From: JACDAN01 sp963721345
Lineage (GTDB): Bacteria; Actinomycetota; Thermoleophilia; Gaiellales; Gaiellaceae
Assembly (NCBI GenBank): GCA_963721345.1
Contig: CAVRIT010000001.1
Span: 62,001-126,000 of the forward strand
Length of the DNA: 64,000 nucleotides
Reading direction: 5' to 3'
Part shown: positions 43,525 through 52,910 of the stretch, in pieces
How the letters are laid out: each line of letters starts with the position of its first letter
Numbering within the stretch: position 1 is the stretch's first letter
Made by a program: the position numbers and the translations under genes
The notes under the pieces: generated by a model
What the model was told of the DNA's origin: nothing
Databases searched by the model: none
Seen by the model: the letters and a program-made list of their open reading frames with translations, nothing else

Positions 43525-44115
43525 TTGCCGCTGCCTGCGCAAACCAGTCCGAAGGTTCTGCTCGACGAGGCGTCGATCGCGAAGAGCCTGGGCCGGATCG
43601 CCCACGAGATCGTGGAGGCGAACCCGGAGCTCGACCAAGTCGCGCTCGCCGGGATCCACACGCGCGGCGTCCCGCTGGCTCACCGCCTGCGCCGGCTGAT
43701 CCACGAGTTCACCGGCACCGAGATCGACCTCGGCTCGCTCGACATCACCTTCTATCGCGACGACGTCCAGGTCCGCGCCGGCGAGCCGCCGCGCCACCCG
43801 CAGCCGCTCGTCCGCGCGACGAAGCTCGATTTCCCGCTCGAGGGGCGAACCGTCGTCCTCGTCGACGACGTGCTCTACACCGGACGCACGATCCGCGCGG
43901 CGATCGACGCACTCTTCGACTACGGACGCCCGGCCCGCGTGCAGCTCGCCTGCCTCGCGGATCGCGGGCACCGAGAGCTCCCGATCCGACCCGACTACGT
44001 GGGCAAGAACCTGCCGACCTCCCGCAGCGAGCGCATCCAGGTGCAGCTCGTCGAGGTGGACGAGGTCGACCGCGTCTTGCTCGTCTCGACCGCTGAGGAG
44101 GAAGCCCATGGCTGA
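43525..44115 (+). CDS. pyrR: Bifunctional pyr operon regulator / uracil phosphoribosyltransferase
   Basis: A 196-residue PRTase-fold PyrR. The PRPP loop is VVLVDDVLYTGRTIRAAI, with IHTRGVPLAHRL, LDITFYRDD and LADRGHRELPIRPDYVGKNLPTS typical of PyrR. It binds pyr mRNA in a UMP-dependent manner and also has weak uracil phosphoribosyltransferase activity. TTG 43525 is set by the AAAGGAG ribosome-binding site within the PyrR-binding element. It overlaps pyrB by eight bases, the first gene in the operon. Confidence 0.95.
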   Translation: MPLPAQTSPKVLLDEASIAKSLGRIAHEIVEANPELDQVALAGIHTRGVPLAHRLRRLIHEFTGTEIDLGSLDITFYRDDVQVRAGEPPRHPQPLVRATKLDFPLEGRTVVLVDDVLYTGRTIRAAIDALFDYGRPARVQLACLADRGHRELPIRPDYVGKNLPTSRSERIQVQLVEVDEVDRVLLVSTAEEEAHG

Positions 44116-45103
44116 CATTCGCGTGATGCGCGACGACCTGCTGCCACCGCCGCCTGCGGAGCGGCGGCACCTGCTGTCGATCGCCGACCTCTCGCGCGCC
44201 GACATCGAGCGTCTGCTGGCCACCGCGCGCAGCTTCTCCCGATCGCTCGAGCGCGAGATGAAGAAGCTGCCGACGCTGCGCGGCCGAACGGTCGTCAACG
44301 TCTTCTACGAGTCGTCGACACGCACCTCGTCGAGCTTCGAGCTGGCGGCCAAGCGGCTCTCCGCGGACACGATGTCGATCAAGGCGTCGGGCTCCGCCGT
44401 CGACAAGGGCGAGTCGCTGAAGGACACCGCGCTCACGCTCGGCGCCTACGACCCCGACGTGATCGTCATCCGCCACCCGCAGATCGGCGCGGCGCAGCTC
44501 GTCGCGCGGGTGACGAAAGCGCACGTGGTGAACGCCGGGGACGGGAAGCACCAGCACCCGACCCAGGCGCTCCTCGACCTCTACACCCTGCAGGAGGAGT
44601 TCGGCCGCCTCGAGGGCCTGCACGTCGCAATCGTCGGCGACGTGCTGCACTCGCGCGTCGCGCGGTCGCTGATCCAGGCGCTCGCGATGGTCGAGGCCCA
44701 CGTCACCCTCGTCGCCCCGCCGCCGCTGCTCCCGCGCGGGATCGAGGCGATGGGCTGCGAGACGACCACCGAGATCGATGCGATCGGAGCAGCCGACGTC
44801 GTCTACGTCCTCCGGATGCAGCAAGAGCGGATGCAGGAGGGCGCGAACTACGTCCCAAGCCTTCGCGAGTACACGACCCGCTGGGGCGTGACGCCGGATC
44901 GTCTCAGGCCGGGGCAGAAGATCATGCACCCGGGCCCGATGAACCGCGGCGTCGAGATCGACCCGCTCGTCGCCGACGCAGCCGATGCGCTGATCGAGAC
45001 GCAAGTTCGCGCCGGGCTCGTTACCCGGATGGCCGTCCTCTACGACCTGCTCACGACCGGGCCCGTCGGCGTCAAGACCGCCGCGCTCCACGAGGTGGCG
45101 TGA
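44108..45103 (+). CDS. pyrB: Aspartate carbamoyltransferase catalytic subunit
   Basis: A 331-residue enzyme making carbamoyl-aspartate from aspartate and carbamoyl phosphate. The carbamoyl-phosphate loop is FYESSTRTSSSFELAAKRL; other blocks are ASGSAVDKGESLKDTALTL, HPQIGAAQLVARV, NAGDGKHQHPTQALLDLYT, VYVLRMQQERM and IMHPGPMNRGVEI. No pyrI regulatory-subunit gene is present, as usual for Gram-positives; pyrC follows, with TGATG overlap. Confidence 0.96.
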   Translation: MADIRVMRDDLLPPPPAERRHLLSIADLSRADIERLLATARSFSRSLEREMKKLPTLRGRTVVNVFYESSTRTSSSFELAAKRLSADTMSIKASGSAVDKGESLKDTALTLGAYDPDVIVIRHPQIGAAQLVARVTKAHVVNAGDGKHQHPTQALLDLYTLQEEFGRLEGLHVAIVGDVLHSRVARSLIQALAMVEAHVTLVAPPPLLPRGIEAMGCETTTEIDAIGAADVVYVLRMQQERMQEGANYVPSLREYTTRWGVTPDRLRPGQKIMHPGPMNRGVEIDPLVADAADALIETQVRAGLVTRMAVLYDLLTTGPVGVKTAALHEVA

Positions 45104-46410
45104 TGGCGATCCTCCACGTGAAGAGCGCACCCGGCGAGAACCTGATCGTCCGCGGCGCGCGTGTGCTGGATCCCGCCGAGGGCATCGATGCCGTGCTCGA
45201 CGTTCGCATCGACGACGGGAAGATCGCGGAGCTCGGAGCCCGGCTCGATCCGAACGCCCACCGCGTCGTCGAGGGGGCGGGACTGCTCCTCGCGCCGGCA
45301 TTCGTCGACCCGCACGTCCACCTGCGAACGCCCGGACGCGAGGACGAGGAGACGATCGCTTCCGGCACCCGCGCAGCGGCGGCCGGCGGCTACTGCGCGA
45401 TCCTGGCGATGCCCAACACGGACCCGATCGTCGACTCAGCCGCGGTGCTGGGCTCGCTGGTCGACACAGCTGAGGCCGAGGGCGAGATTCCGGTCGGGTT
45501 CCTCGCCGCGATCACGAAGGGCCAGCAAGGCTTGGAGCTGACCGAGATGGCGGAGCTCGCGGACGCGGGAGCAGCCGGCTTCACCGACGACGGCAGGCCC
45601 GTGGCGGCGCCGGGGCTCATGCGCCGGGCGCTGCAGTACGGGGCCGTCACGCGCCGGCCGCTCGCCGTCCACTGCGAGGAGCCGACGCTCTCGCGCGAGG
45701 GCCAGATGCACGAGGGCGCCGTGTCGGCAGAGCTCGGCCTGACGGGCTACCCGTCGGTCGCCGAGAGCCTGATGGTCGAACGCGACCTCGCCCTCGCGGC
45801 GTACGAGAATCGCCCCCTGCACGTCCTCCACGTTTCGGCCCGCGAGTCGGTCGGCGCGGTCCGCGCGGCGCAGGAGGCCGGAGTGGGGGCGACCGCCGAG
45901 GTCACGCCGCACCACCTCTGTCTCACCGACGAGGCGGTTCGCTCGCTCGACCCGAACCTGAAGATGAATCCCCCGCTTCGCTCGGCGGACGACCGTACGG
46001 CACTCGTGGAGGGCCTGCGGGACGGCACGATCCAGGCGATCGCGACCGATCACGCGCCGCACGCGCGTCACGAGAAGGACGTGCCGTTCGAAGCGGCGCC
46101 GTTCGGCGTCACGGGGCTCGAGACCGCGTTCGCTGCGCTGTACACGCACCTCGTCGAGCCGGGGCTGATCCCACTCGAGACGCTCCTCGCGCGACTGTCG
46201 TCCGGGCCGGCCGGGATCTACGGTCTGACGGCGCCCCGCATCGCGCCGGGCGAGCCGGCCAACGTCGTGCTGCTCGACCTCGCTGCGAGCCGCCGGATCG
46301 AGTCGAGCGAGTTCCGCTCGCGTTCGGTCAACTCATGGCTCCTCGGCGAGCGGCTCACCGGCAAGGTGGTCATGACCGTCGCCGCCGGCAGGGTGGTGCA
46401 CGAGTCATGA
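45103..46410 (+). CDS. pyrC: Dihydroorotase
   Basis: A 435-residue type I dihydroorotase closing carbamoyl-aspartate to dihydroorotate. Zinc ligands lie in FVDPHVHLRTPGRED; further blocks are AILAMPNTDPIVD, GFTDDGRPV, VHCEEPTL, VLHVSARESVGAV, EVTPHHLCLTDE, LKMNPPLRS and ATDHAPHARHEKD. ATG 45103 overlaps the pyrB stop; GTG 45100 would add one residue. It ends with ATGA overlap into carA. Confidence 0.96.
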   Translation: MAILHVKSAPGENLIVRGARVLDPAEGIDAVLDVRIDDGKIAELGARLDPNAHRVVEGAGLLLAPAFVDPHVHLRTPGREDEETIASGTRAAAAGGYCAILAMPNTDPIVDSAAVLGSLVDTAEAEGEIPVGFLAAITKGQQGLELTEMAELADAGAAGFTDDGRPVAAPGLMRRALQYGAVTRRPLAVHCEEPTLSREGQMHEGAVSAELGLTGYPSVAESLMVERDLALAAYENRPLHVLHVSARESVGAVRAAQEAGVGATAEVTPHHLCLTDEAVRSLDPNLKMNPPLRSADDRTALVEGLRDGTIQAIATDHAPHARHEKDVPFEAAPFGVTGLETAFAALYTHLVEPGLIPLETLLARLSSGPAGIYGLTAPRIAPGEPANVVLLDLAASRRIESSEFRSRSVNSWLLGERLTGKVVMTVAAGRVVHES

Positions 46411-47453
46411 CGGGCTTCCTGCTCCTCGAGGACGGCACCCTCTTCCGCGGCGAGTCGGTCGGCGCGCCGGGGTTCACCTTTGGCGAGGCCGTCTTCACGA
46501 CCGCGATGACGGGCTACCAGGAGATCGTCACCGACCCGAGCTTCGCCGAGCAACTGGTGGCGTTCACCGCGCCGATGGTCGGGAACTACGGCGTCGCGCG
46601 GGAGCGCGCCGAGTCGGCGCGCCCGCATGCGCGGGGCGTGATCATGCGCGAGGCTCGCGGGCCCGCCTGGACCGACTGGCTCGTCGAGCGCGGCCTCCCG
46701 GCGCTGTCAGGGATCGACACCCGCTCGCTCGTGCTGAGGCTCCGCGACGGCGGTGCGATGCGCGCGGCGCTCGTCGCGGGGGACGCCTCGATCGACGAGA
46801 CGCTCAAGGCGATCCGGGAGCAGCCCTCGATGGCGGGACGGGCGCTCGCGGCGCAGGTCTCGACGCCGGGGCCCTACGTCTACTCGGATCACGGGCGAGC
46901 CCGGGTCGCGGTCGTCGACTACGGCTGCAAGCGCTCCATCCTCCGGCGGCTGACGAAGGCCGGGGCTGCGGTGACCGTCTTCCCGCACGACGCCGACCCC
47001 GAGGAGCTCGAGCGCTTCGACGGCGTCGTGCTCTCGAACGGCCCTGGCGACCCGGAGCCGCTCGAGGACGAGGCCGCAACGGTCAGCGCCCTGCTCGGGC
47101 GCGTCCCGATCCTCGGCATCTGCCTCGGGCACCAGCTGCTCGCGCTTGCCACGGGGCACGAGACCTTCAAGCTGCCGTTCGGCCACCGCGGCGCCAACCA
47201 TCCGGTGCTCGACCGGACGACCGACCGGGTGCTCGTCACCGCTCAGAATCACGGCTTCGCGGTGAAGCCGAGCGTCGGGCGGGAGGCGACGCACGTTTCC
47301 CTTTACGACGGAACCGTCGAAGGGCTCCACTTCACGGGCCTGCGGGCCCGCTCGGTGCAGTTCCACCCCGAGGCCGGGCCCGGGCCGCACGATGCCTGGG
47401 ATCTGGTCGAGGGCTGGGTCGAGGAGGTGAGCGGCCTTGCCAAGGCGGCCTGA
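46407..47453 (+). CDS. carA: Carbamoyl-phosphate synthase small (glutaminase) subunit
   Basis: A 348-residue subunit that supplies ammonia from glutamine to CarB. The N-terminal domain (EAVFTTAMTGYQEIVTDPSF) and the class I glutamine amidotransferase domain are intact: nucleophile Cys in ILGICLGHQLLALA, PFGHRGANHPV, TAQNHGFAV and the His/Glu pair in SVQFHPEAGPGPHDA. It starts at ATG 46407 inside the pyrC stop and overlaps carB by 17 bases. Confidence 0.96.
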   Translation: MTGFLLLEDGTLFRGESVGAPGFTFGEAVFTTAMTGYQEIVTDPSFAEQLVAFTAPMVGNYGVARERAESARPHARGVIMREARGPAWTDWLVERGLPALSGIDTRSLVLRLRDGGAMRAALVAGDASIDETLKAIREQPSMAGRALAAQVSTPGPYVYSDHGRARVAVVDYGCKRSILRRLTKAGAAVTVFPHDADPEELERFDGVVLSNGPGDPEPLEDEAATVSALLGRVPILGICLGHQLLALATGHETFKLPFGHRGANHPVLDRTTDRVLVTAQNHGFAVKPSVGREATHVSLYDGTVEGLHFTGLRARSVQFHPEAGPGPHDAWDLVEGWVEEVSGLAKAA

Positions 47454-50400
47454 CCTCCGCTCGATCTGCCTGATCGGCTCCGGGCCGATCGTGATCGGCC
47501 AGGCGTGCGAGTTCGACTACGCGGGCTGCCAGGCGCTGAAGGTGCTCCGCGACGAGGGCTTCCGGACGATCGTCGTCAACTCGAACCCGGCGACGATCAT
47601 GACCGACCCGGGCTTTGCCGACCGCACGTACGTCGAGCCGCTCGACGCGGAAGGCGTGGCCGAAGTGCTCGCGCGCGAGCGCCCCGACGCGCTGCTCCCG
47701 ACGCTGGGCGGCCAGACGGCGCTCAACCTCGCCGTCGAGCTGGCCGAGAACGGGTTCCTGGCCGAGCTCGGGATCGAGCTGATCGGGGCCGGAGTGGACG
47801 TCATCCGCCGTGCCGAGGATCGCGAGCTCTTCCGGGAGACGGTCCAGCTCGCCGGCTACCGCGTACCGGAGTCGACGGTCGTCGCGAGCTGGGACGACGT
47901 GCCCTCCGAGCTCAGCTTCCCGGTGATCCTCCGGCCGGCGTTCACGCTCGGCGGCCACGGGGGCGGAACGGCCCGCACGCCGGAGGAGTTCGAGGTCATG
48001 CTCGACCGGGCGCTCGCCGAGAGCCCAGTAGGCCAGGTCCTCGTCGAGGAGTCGCTGATCGGCTGGGACGAGTTCGAGCTCGAGCTGATGCGCGACCGAA
48101 ACGACAACGTGATCGTCGTCTGCTCGATCGAGAACCTCGACCCGATGGGCGTCCACACCGGGGACTCCGTCACCGTCGCGCCGCAGATGACGCTTCCGGA
48201 CGAGGCGTATCAGGAGCTGCGCGACGCGGGCGCCGCGGTGATCCGCGAGGTCGGCGTCGAGACGGGCGGCGCGAACATCCAGTTCGCACGGGAGCGCGAC
48301 ACGGGCGAGCTGCGCGTGATCGAGCTGAACCCGAGGGTGTCGCGAAGCTCGGCGCTCGCGTCGAAGGCGACGGGCTACCCGATCGCGAAGGTCGCGGCGA
48401 AGCTGGCCGTCGGCTACACGCTGGACGAGATCCCGAACGACCTCACCGGCACCACGCCCGCGAGCTTCGAGCCGACCCTGGACTACGTCGTCGTGAAGTT
48501 CCCGCGCTTCGCGTTCGAGAAGTTCCCGGGCGCCGACCGCACGCTCGGGACGCAGATGAAGTCCGTCGGCGAGGCAATGGGGATCGGCCGGACGTTCAGC
48601 GAGGCGTTCCTCAAGGCGAAGCGCGCCCGGGAACTCGACGACGCCTGGGAGCCGAGGAACCTGCACCCGTGGTTCGAGGCAGAGCTCGAGCGTGCAAATC
48701 GGCTGCTCGCCGATGTCACCGGACTCGACCAGCTTGTTGCCGACGACTGGCTGCGGCTGAAGCGCGCGGGCTGGTCGGACGCGGCCATCGGAGACCAGAT
48801 CGCCACGAGCGAGGCGGACGTACGCGCACAGCGGCGCTCCTGCGGGATCCGTCCCTCGTATCGCAGAGTCGACTCCTGCGCCGGCGAGGTGGAGGCGGCG
48901 TCGACCTACTACTACTCCACCTGGGGAGAGGCGGACGAAGCGCCTCCGACCGGCGACAAGCCGCGCGTCGTCATCCTCGGCTCCGGGCCGAACCGCATCG
49001 GCCAGGGGATCGAGTTCGACTACTGCTGCGTCCACGCCGCGCAGAGCTTCCGCCGGCTCGGCTTCGAGACCGTGATGGTCAACTGCAACCCCGAGACCGT
49101 CTCGACCGACTACGACACCTCGGACCGCCTCTACTTCGAGCCGCTCGGGCTCGAGGAGGTGCTGGCGATCTGCGAGCGGGAGCAGCCCGCGGGCGTCGTG
49201 ATCCAGTTCGGCGGCCAGACGCCGCTCAAGCTGGCGCGTGGGCTCGAGGAAGCCGGCTACCGGATCCTCGGCACGCCGTACGACGCGGTCGACCTCGCCG
49301 AGGATCGCGAGCGCTTCGCGGCGCTCTGCCGCGAGCTGCGGATCGCGGTGCCGCCCTGGGGGATCGCGAGCTCTCCCGCGGAGGCGATCGACGTCGCGGA
49401 GTCGATCGGCTACCCCGTCCTCGTCCGGCCTTCCTACGTCCTCGGGGGGCGGAACATGACGATCTGTTACGACGCGGAGACCGTCGCCGAGAGCGCCCCG
49501 CCCGGGGCGAGGATGCTCGTCGACCGGTTCGTCGAGGGAGCGCTCGAGCTCGACGTCGACGCACTGTGCGACGGCGAGGAGACCTGGGTCGCCGCGGTGA
49601 TGCAGCACGTCGAGGAGGCCGGCGTGCACTCCGGCGACTCCAGCTGTGCCCTGCCGCCGCCGGGCATCGACGAGGAGATCCTCTCCGCAGTCGGGGAGAC
49701 CGTGGAGCGCCTCGCACCCGCGCTCGGAGTGGTCGGCCTCGTCAACGTCCAGCTAGCGATCCAGGACGACCGCATCTACGTGCTCGAGGCGAATCCGCGC
49801 GCCTCGCGCACCGTCCCATTTGCCAGCAAAGCGCTGGGCGTCAACCTCGTGGACGCAGCGTGCCGCCTCGCGGCGGGCGCCCGGGTAGCCGACATCGAGG
49901 TGGAGCGCCGGGAGCCCTCGTCCCAGATCAGCGTCAAGGCCGCGGTCTTCCCGTTCCAGCGCTTCCCCGGGTCTGACCCCGTGCTCGGCCCCGAGATGCG
50001 CTCGACCGGCGAAGTGATGGCGAGCGCGGCCGACTATCCCACGGCGCTCGCGAAGGCCGAGCGCGCCGCCGGGAGGCCGCTGCCCGTGGGCGGAACGGTG
50101 TTCCTGTCGGTGCGCGACTCCGACAAGGACGCGGTGGCCACCGTGGCCGCCGCACTCTCGGAGCTCGGCTTCCGCCTGACGGCGACGAGCGGGACGGCCC
50201 GCACGCTCGCCGCCGCCGGGCTGGCGGTCGATCACGTCCGCAAGGTGACCGAGAGCGGGGAGGGGGCGACCGTCGTCGACCTCCTGCGGCGCGGGCGCTG
50301 CGACCTCGTGATCAACACGCCGCAGGGCTCCGGCGCCCGAACTGACGGCTACCGGATCCGCGAGGCGGCGCTGACGGCGCGCATTCCGTGCGTCACCACG

Positions 50401-50502
50401 CTCAGCGGCGCGGCGGCCGCGGTGCTCGCGATCGCCGACGCGCGCGGCGAGGACGTCATCTCACTCCAGGAGCGAATCGATGCTCAACGGCGAACGGCGT
50501 AG
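47437..50502 (+). CDS. carB: Carbamoyl-phosphate synthase large subunit
   Basis: A 1021-residue subunit making carbamoyl phosphate from bicarbonate, ammonia and two ATP. Two homologous halves are visible: LIGSGPIVIGQACEFDYAG, LNPRVSRSSALASKATGYP, then ILGSGPNRIGQGIEFDYCC, LRPSYVLGGRNM-type and ANPRASRTVPFASKA blocks, each an ATP-grasp unit. The C-terminal MGS-like allosteric domain (LSVRDSDKDAVATVA; LRRGRCDLVINTPQG) ends the protein, so UMP control is likely. Starts at TTG 47437. A very long antisense open frame over this gene is a high-GC artefact. Confidence 0.97.
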   Translation: MPRRPDLRSICLIGSGPIVIGQACEFDYAGCQALKVLRDEGFRTIVVNSNPATIMTDPGFADRTYVEPLDAEGVAEVLARERPDALLPTLGGQTALNLAVELAENGFLAELGIELIGAGVDVIRRAEDRELFRETVQLAGYRVPESTVVASWDDVPSELSFPVILRPAFTLGGHGGGTARTPEEFEVMLDRALAESPVGQVLVEESLIGWDEFELELMRDRNDNVIVVCSIENLDPMGVHTGDSVTVAPQMTLPDEAYQELRDAGAAVIREVGVETGGANIQFARERDTGELRVIELNPRVSRSSALASKATGYPIAKVAAKLAVGYTLDEIPNDLTGTTPASFEPTLDYVVVKFPRFAFEKFPGADRTLGTQMKSVGEAMGIGRTFSEAFLKAKRARELDDAWEPRNLHPWFEAELERANRLLADVTGLDQLVADDWLRLKRAGWSDAAIGDQIATSEADVRAQRRSCGIRPSYRRVDSCAGEVEAASTYYYSTWGEADEAPPTGDKPRVVILGSGPNRIGQGIEFDYCCVHAAQSFRRLGFETVMVNCNPETVSTDYDTSDRLYFEPLGLEEVLAICEREQPAGVVIQFGGQTPLKLARGLEEAGYRILGTPYDAVDLAEDRERFAALCRELRIAVPPWGIASSPAEAIDVAESIGYPVLVRPSYVLGGRNMTICYDAETVAESAPPGARMLVDRFVEGALELDVDALCDGEETWVAAVMQHVEEAGVHSGDSSCALPPPGIDEEILSAVGETVERLAPALGVVGLVNVQLAIQDDRIYVLEANPRASRTVPFASKALGVNLVDAACRLAAGARVADIEVERREPSSQISVKAAVFPFQRFPGSDPVLGPEMRSTGEVMASAADYPTALAKAERAAGRPLPVGGTVFLSVRDSDKDAVATVAAALSELGFRLTATSGTARTLAAAGLAVDHVRKVTESGEGATVVDLLRRGRCDLVINTPQGSGARTDGYRIREAALTARIPCVTTLSGAAAAVLAIADARGEDVISLQERIDAQRRTA

Positions 50503-51142
50503 GGTCGTCGGCTCGGAGCGAGTCGGGCCGTACACGCTGCTGCGCGTGGATCGCGGCTCGCTCGAGCCAGGGATTCCCGGGCAGTTCTTCATGCTCGAGG
50601 CGCCGGGGCGTGTCCTGCCGCGGCCGATGAGCCTCTGCATCGCGCCACGGGGCGAGCTCGGCTTCCTGTTCGAGCCGATCGGGCCTGGGACGCGCGCCCT
50701 CGCGCAGCTCGGGCACGGCGACGAGCTGCACATCGTCGGCCCGCTCGGCAACGGCTTCCGGCTGGACGTTCCGCGCCCGCTGCTCGTGGGCGGCGGAATC
50801 GGCATCGCGCCGTTCCCGTACCTCTCCGAGACGCTCGGGCGGCCGCCGGCCGTCCTCGGCTTCCGCTCGGACCGCCACGCGGGGGCCGCGGAGCTCGTGC
50901 CCAATGCGGAGGTCGTTGTCGAGCCGACGCTCGTCACGGAGGGACTTCCACGCGGCTACGACGTCCTCGCCTGTGGCCCCGAGGCGATGCTCGACGCCGT
51001 CGGCAACCTCGTCCCGGGGGCCCAGCTCGCCCGCGAGGCGCCGATGGCGTGCGGCTACGGCGCCTGCTACGGATGCGTCGTGGAGATCGACGGACGCTAC
51101 AAGCGCCTCTGTGTGGAAGGCCCGGTCCTTGCTGCTGCTTAA
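50480..51142 (+). CDS. pyrK: Dihydroorotate dehydrogenase electron transfer subunit
   Basis: A 220-residue FAD/2Fe-2S subunit linking PyrD to NAD+. FAD-binding motif RPMSLCIAPRGE, NAD-binding GPLGNGFRL and LLVGGGIGIAPFPYL, and a cluster with four cysteines in ACGYGACYGCVVEIDGRYKRLC. The presence of pyrK makes this a class 1B, NAD-dependent dihydroorotate dehydrogenase. The ATG overlaps carB by 23 bases. Confidence 0.95.
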   Translation: MLNGERRRVVGSERVGPYTLLRVDRGSLEPGIPGQFFMLEAPGRVLPRPMSLCIAPRGELGFLFEPIGPGTRALAQLGHGDELHIVGPLGNGFRLDVPRPLLVGGGIGIAPFPYLSETLGRPPAVLGFRSDRHAGAAELVPNAEVVVEPTLVTEGLPRGYDVLACGPEAMLDAVGNLVPGAQLAREAPMACGYGACYGCVVEIDGRYKRLCVEGPVLAAA

Positions 51143-51962
51143 CGCCTCCGGCTGTCTCGACGCGCTCGCCGCGCCGGACGTTGCGCGCTCCCTGGATGCG
51201 TTCGTCACGAAGACCGTGACGCCGCTTCCGCGTGAGGGGAACGAGCCGCCCAGGATTGCCGAGACCGACCACGGCATGCTCAACTCGATCGGCCTCCAGA
51301 ACCCCGGCCGCGATCGCTTCCTCGCCGAGGTCCTGCCCCGGCTGCGAGAGCTGGAGATCCCGCTCTGGGTCTCGGTCGGCGGCTTCTCCGCGCGCGAGTA
51401 CACGGAGACCTGCGGCGAGTTGGAGGACGTGACGATCGAGCTCAATCTGTCGTGTCCGAACGTGGACGAGGCGCCCGAATCCGCGGCGGAGATCGTCGCA
51501 GCCTGCCGCGAAGCGACCCGGCTCCCGCTCTACGCGAAGCTCTCGCCGCACCTTCCCGACATGGCTGCTGTCGCCCGGGCGGTCGAGGCTGCCGGAGCCG
51601 ACGGACTTTCCCTGGTCAACACGCTCCGTGGGCTCGCGTTCGACGAGCGGACACTCGAGCCCCGCCTCGCGAGGGCGGTCGGAGGCTACTCCGGCCCCGC
51701 GCTGAAGCCCGTTGCGCTGGCCGCCGTCTACGCCTGTCGGCGCGCAACGTCGCTGCCGATCGTCGGCATGGGAGGAGTCTGGACCGGTCGTGACGCAGCG
51801 GAGTTCGTCGCCGCCGGTGCGGGGGCCGTGGCTCTCGGTACGGTGCTCTTCTCAGACCCGGGTGCAGGAGCCCGAATCAGGCGCGAGCTGGAAGCCTTCG
51901 CGCCTACGATTGCGGTGCCAGTCCGGACAACGAAAAAAACCCCTGCATATCAGCTGAATTGA
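51129..51962 (+). CDS. pyrD: Dihydroorotate dehydrogenase, class 1B catalytic subunit
   Basis: A 277-residue FMN enzyme oxidising dihydroorotate to orotate. Blocks: LLNASGCLD, FVTKTVTPLPREGNEPPRI, HGMLNSIGLQNPG, the catalytic Cys in IELNLSCPNVDE, LYAKLSPHLPDM, SLVNTLRG, GGYSGPALKPVALAAVY and GMGGVWTGRDAAEFVAAGA. It is about 20 residues shorter at the N-terminus than usual; TTG 51129 inside pyrK is the best start. Last gene of the pyr operon; pyrE and pyrF are not in the window. Confidence 0.94.
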   Translation: MLLLNASGCLDALAAPDVARSLDAFVTKTVTPLPREGNEPPRIAETDHGMLNSIGLQNPGRDRFLAEVLPRLRELEIPLWVSVGGFSAREYTETCGELEDVTIELNLSCPNVDEAPESAAEIVAACREATRLPLYAKLSPHLPDMAAVARAVEAAGADGLSLVNTLRGLAFDERTLEPRLARAVGGYSGPALKPVALAAVYACRRATSLPIVGMGGVWTGRDAAEFVAAGAGAVALGTVLFSDPGAGARIRRELEAFAPTIAVPVRTTKKTPAYQLN

Positions 51963-51986
51963 ACGACCTGGACAAGCTGTTAGTAT
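51959..51986 (+). promoter_or_regulatory. Promoter for mihF
   Basis: TTGAAC (51959-51964) and TAGTAT (51981-51986) are separated by 16 bp. Start codon GTG 51995 lies eight bases after the -10, so the transcript would be leaderless. Confidence 0.55.
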
Positions 51987-51994
51987 CCCGCGCC

Positions 51995-52324
51995 GTGGCG
52001 TCCGTCAAGACTCAGGCCCAGGCGCCGGCCCGGTCTCGTGACCAGCGGATGGAAGCGCTCAAGCGAGCGAACGACATCCGAGTGAAGAGGGCACAGCTCA
52101 AGCGAGACCTCAAAGACGGGCAGGCGCACATAGAGGAGATCCTGCGAAAACCGCCGGAGTACGTGGCGACGGCGAAGGTCTTCGACATCCTCATGGCGGT
52201 GCCGAAGTTCGGCCGGGTCAAGGCGGGTCGCTTTCTGACGCAGGCCAGGATCAGCCAGTCGAAGACCGTGGGCGGTCTCTCTGATCGCCAGAGGGCCGAG
52301 CTCATTGCCCTCTTCCAGCGGTAA
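51995..52324 (+). CDS. mihF: Integration host factor, actinobacterial type (mIHF)
   Basis: A 109-residue nucleoid protein. The long basic helix (EALKRANDIRVKRAQLKRDL) and the H2TH-like DNA-binding part (ILMAVPKFGRVKAGRFLTQARI, KTVGGLSDRQRAELIALF) match mIHF of mycobacteria and Streptomyces, which binds and bends DNA with little specificity. GTG 51995 is chosen from the promoter position and normal family length; TTG 51959 would add 12 residues. It overlaps gmk, a gene order common in actinobacteria (pyr operon, mihF, gmk, rpoZ). Confidence 0.92.
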   Translation: MASVKTQAQAPARSRDQRMEALKRANDIRVKRAQLKRDLKDGQAHIEEILRKPPEYVATAKVFDILMAVPKFGRVKAGRFLTQARISQSKTVGGLSDRQRAELIALFQR

Positions 52325-52910
52325 CAACCGCTCCGGGCCGGTCATCGTCGTCACCGGCACCTCGGGAGCCGGCAAGGGGACGCTCGAGCGCATCCTGCTC
52401 GACGCCTTCCCCGAGCTCGAGCTCGCCGTCTCGGCGACGACGCGAGAACGACGTCCCAGCGAGATCGACGGAAAGCACTACTGGTTCCTGACGGAAGAGG
52501 AGTTCGACCGCCGGCTGGACGAGAAGGGATTCCTCGAGTACGTGACCTTTCCGTGGGGGCAGCGGTCGGGGACGCTCCTCTCCGAGATCGACCGGATTCG
52601 CGACGGGGGCAAGGTGCCGCTGCTCGACCTCGAAACGGACGGCGCCCTCTACGTCCAGAAGAAAGTCCCCGGCGCTCTGACGATCTTCGTCACCGCCCCG
52701 ACGTTCGAGGAGCTCGAGCGCCGGCTGCGTGCGCGTGCGACCGAGAGTGCGGGTGAGATCGGCGAGCGGCTCGAGCTCGCGCGCGAGCAGCTCGAGCTCG
52801 CGGACGAGTTCGACCACCTGATCGTCAACGACGATTTGGACCGCGCCGCGGAGGATGCGAAGGCGATCGTGCGGGACGCGATCAAGTCACAGGTACCATT
52901 CCGCCGGTGA
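52305..52910 (+). CDS. gmk: Guanylate kinase
   Basis: A 201-residue enzyme phosphorylating GMP to GDP. P-loop VVTGTSGAGKGTL, the GMP-binding region VSATTRERRPSEIDGKHYWF, LEYVTFPWGQRSGT and the lid region RLRARATESAGEI are all present. TTG 52305 starts within the end of mihF; the end overlaps rpoZ by four bases. Confidence 0.95.
   Translation: MPSSSGNNRSGPVIVVTGTSGAGKGTLERILLDAFPELELAVSATTRERRPSEIDGKHYWFLTEEEFDRRLDEKGFLEYVTFPWGQRSGTLLSEIDRIRDGGKVPLLDLETDGALYVQKKVPGALTIFVTAPTFEELERRLRARATESAGEIGERLELAREQLELADEFDHLIVNDDLDRAAEDAKAIVRDAIKSQVPFRR

Noticed and set aside
47332..49629. 765-codon minus-strand open frame over carB
   Set aside because: The forward strand has complete CarB motifs; the reverse frame is low complexity and is an artefact of codon bias.
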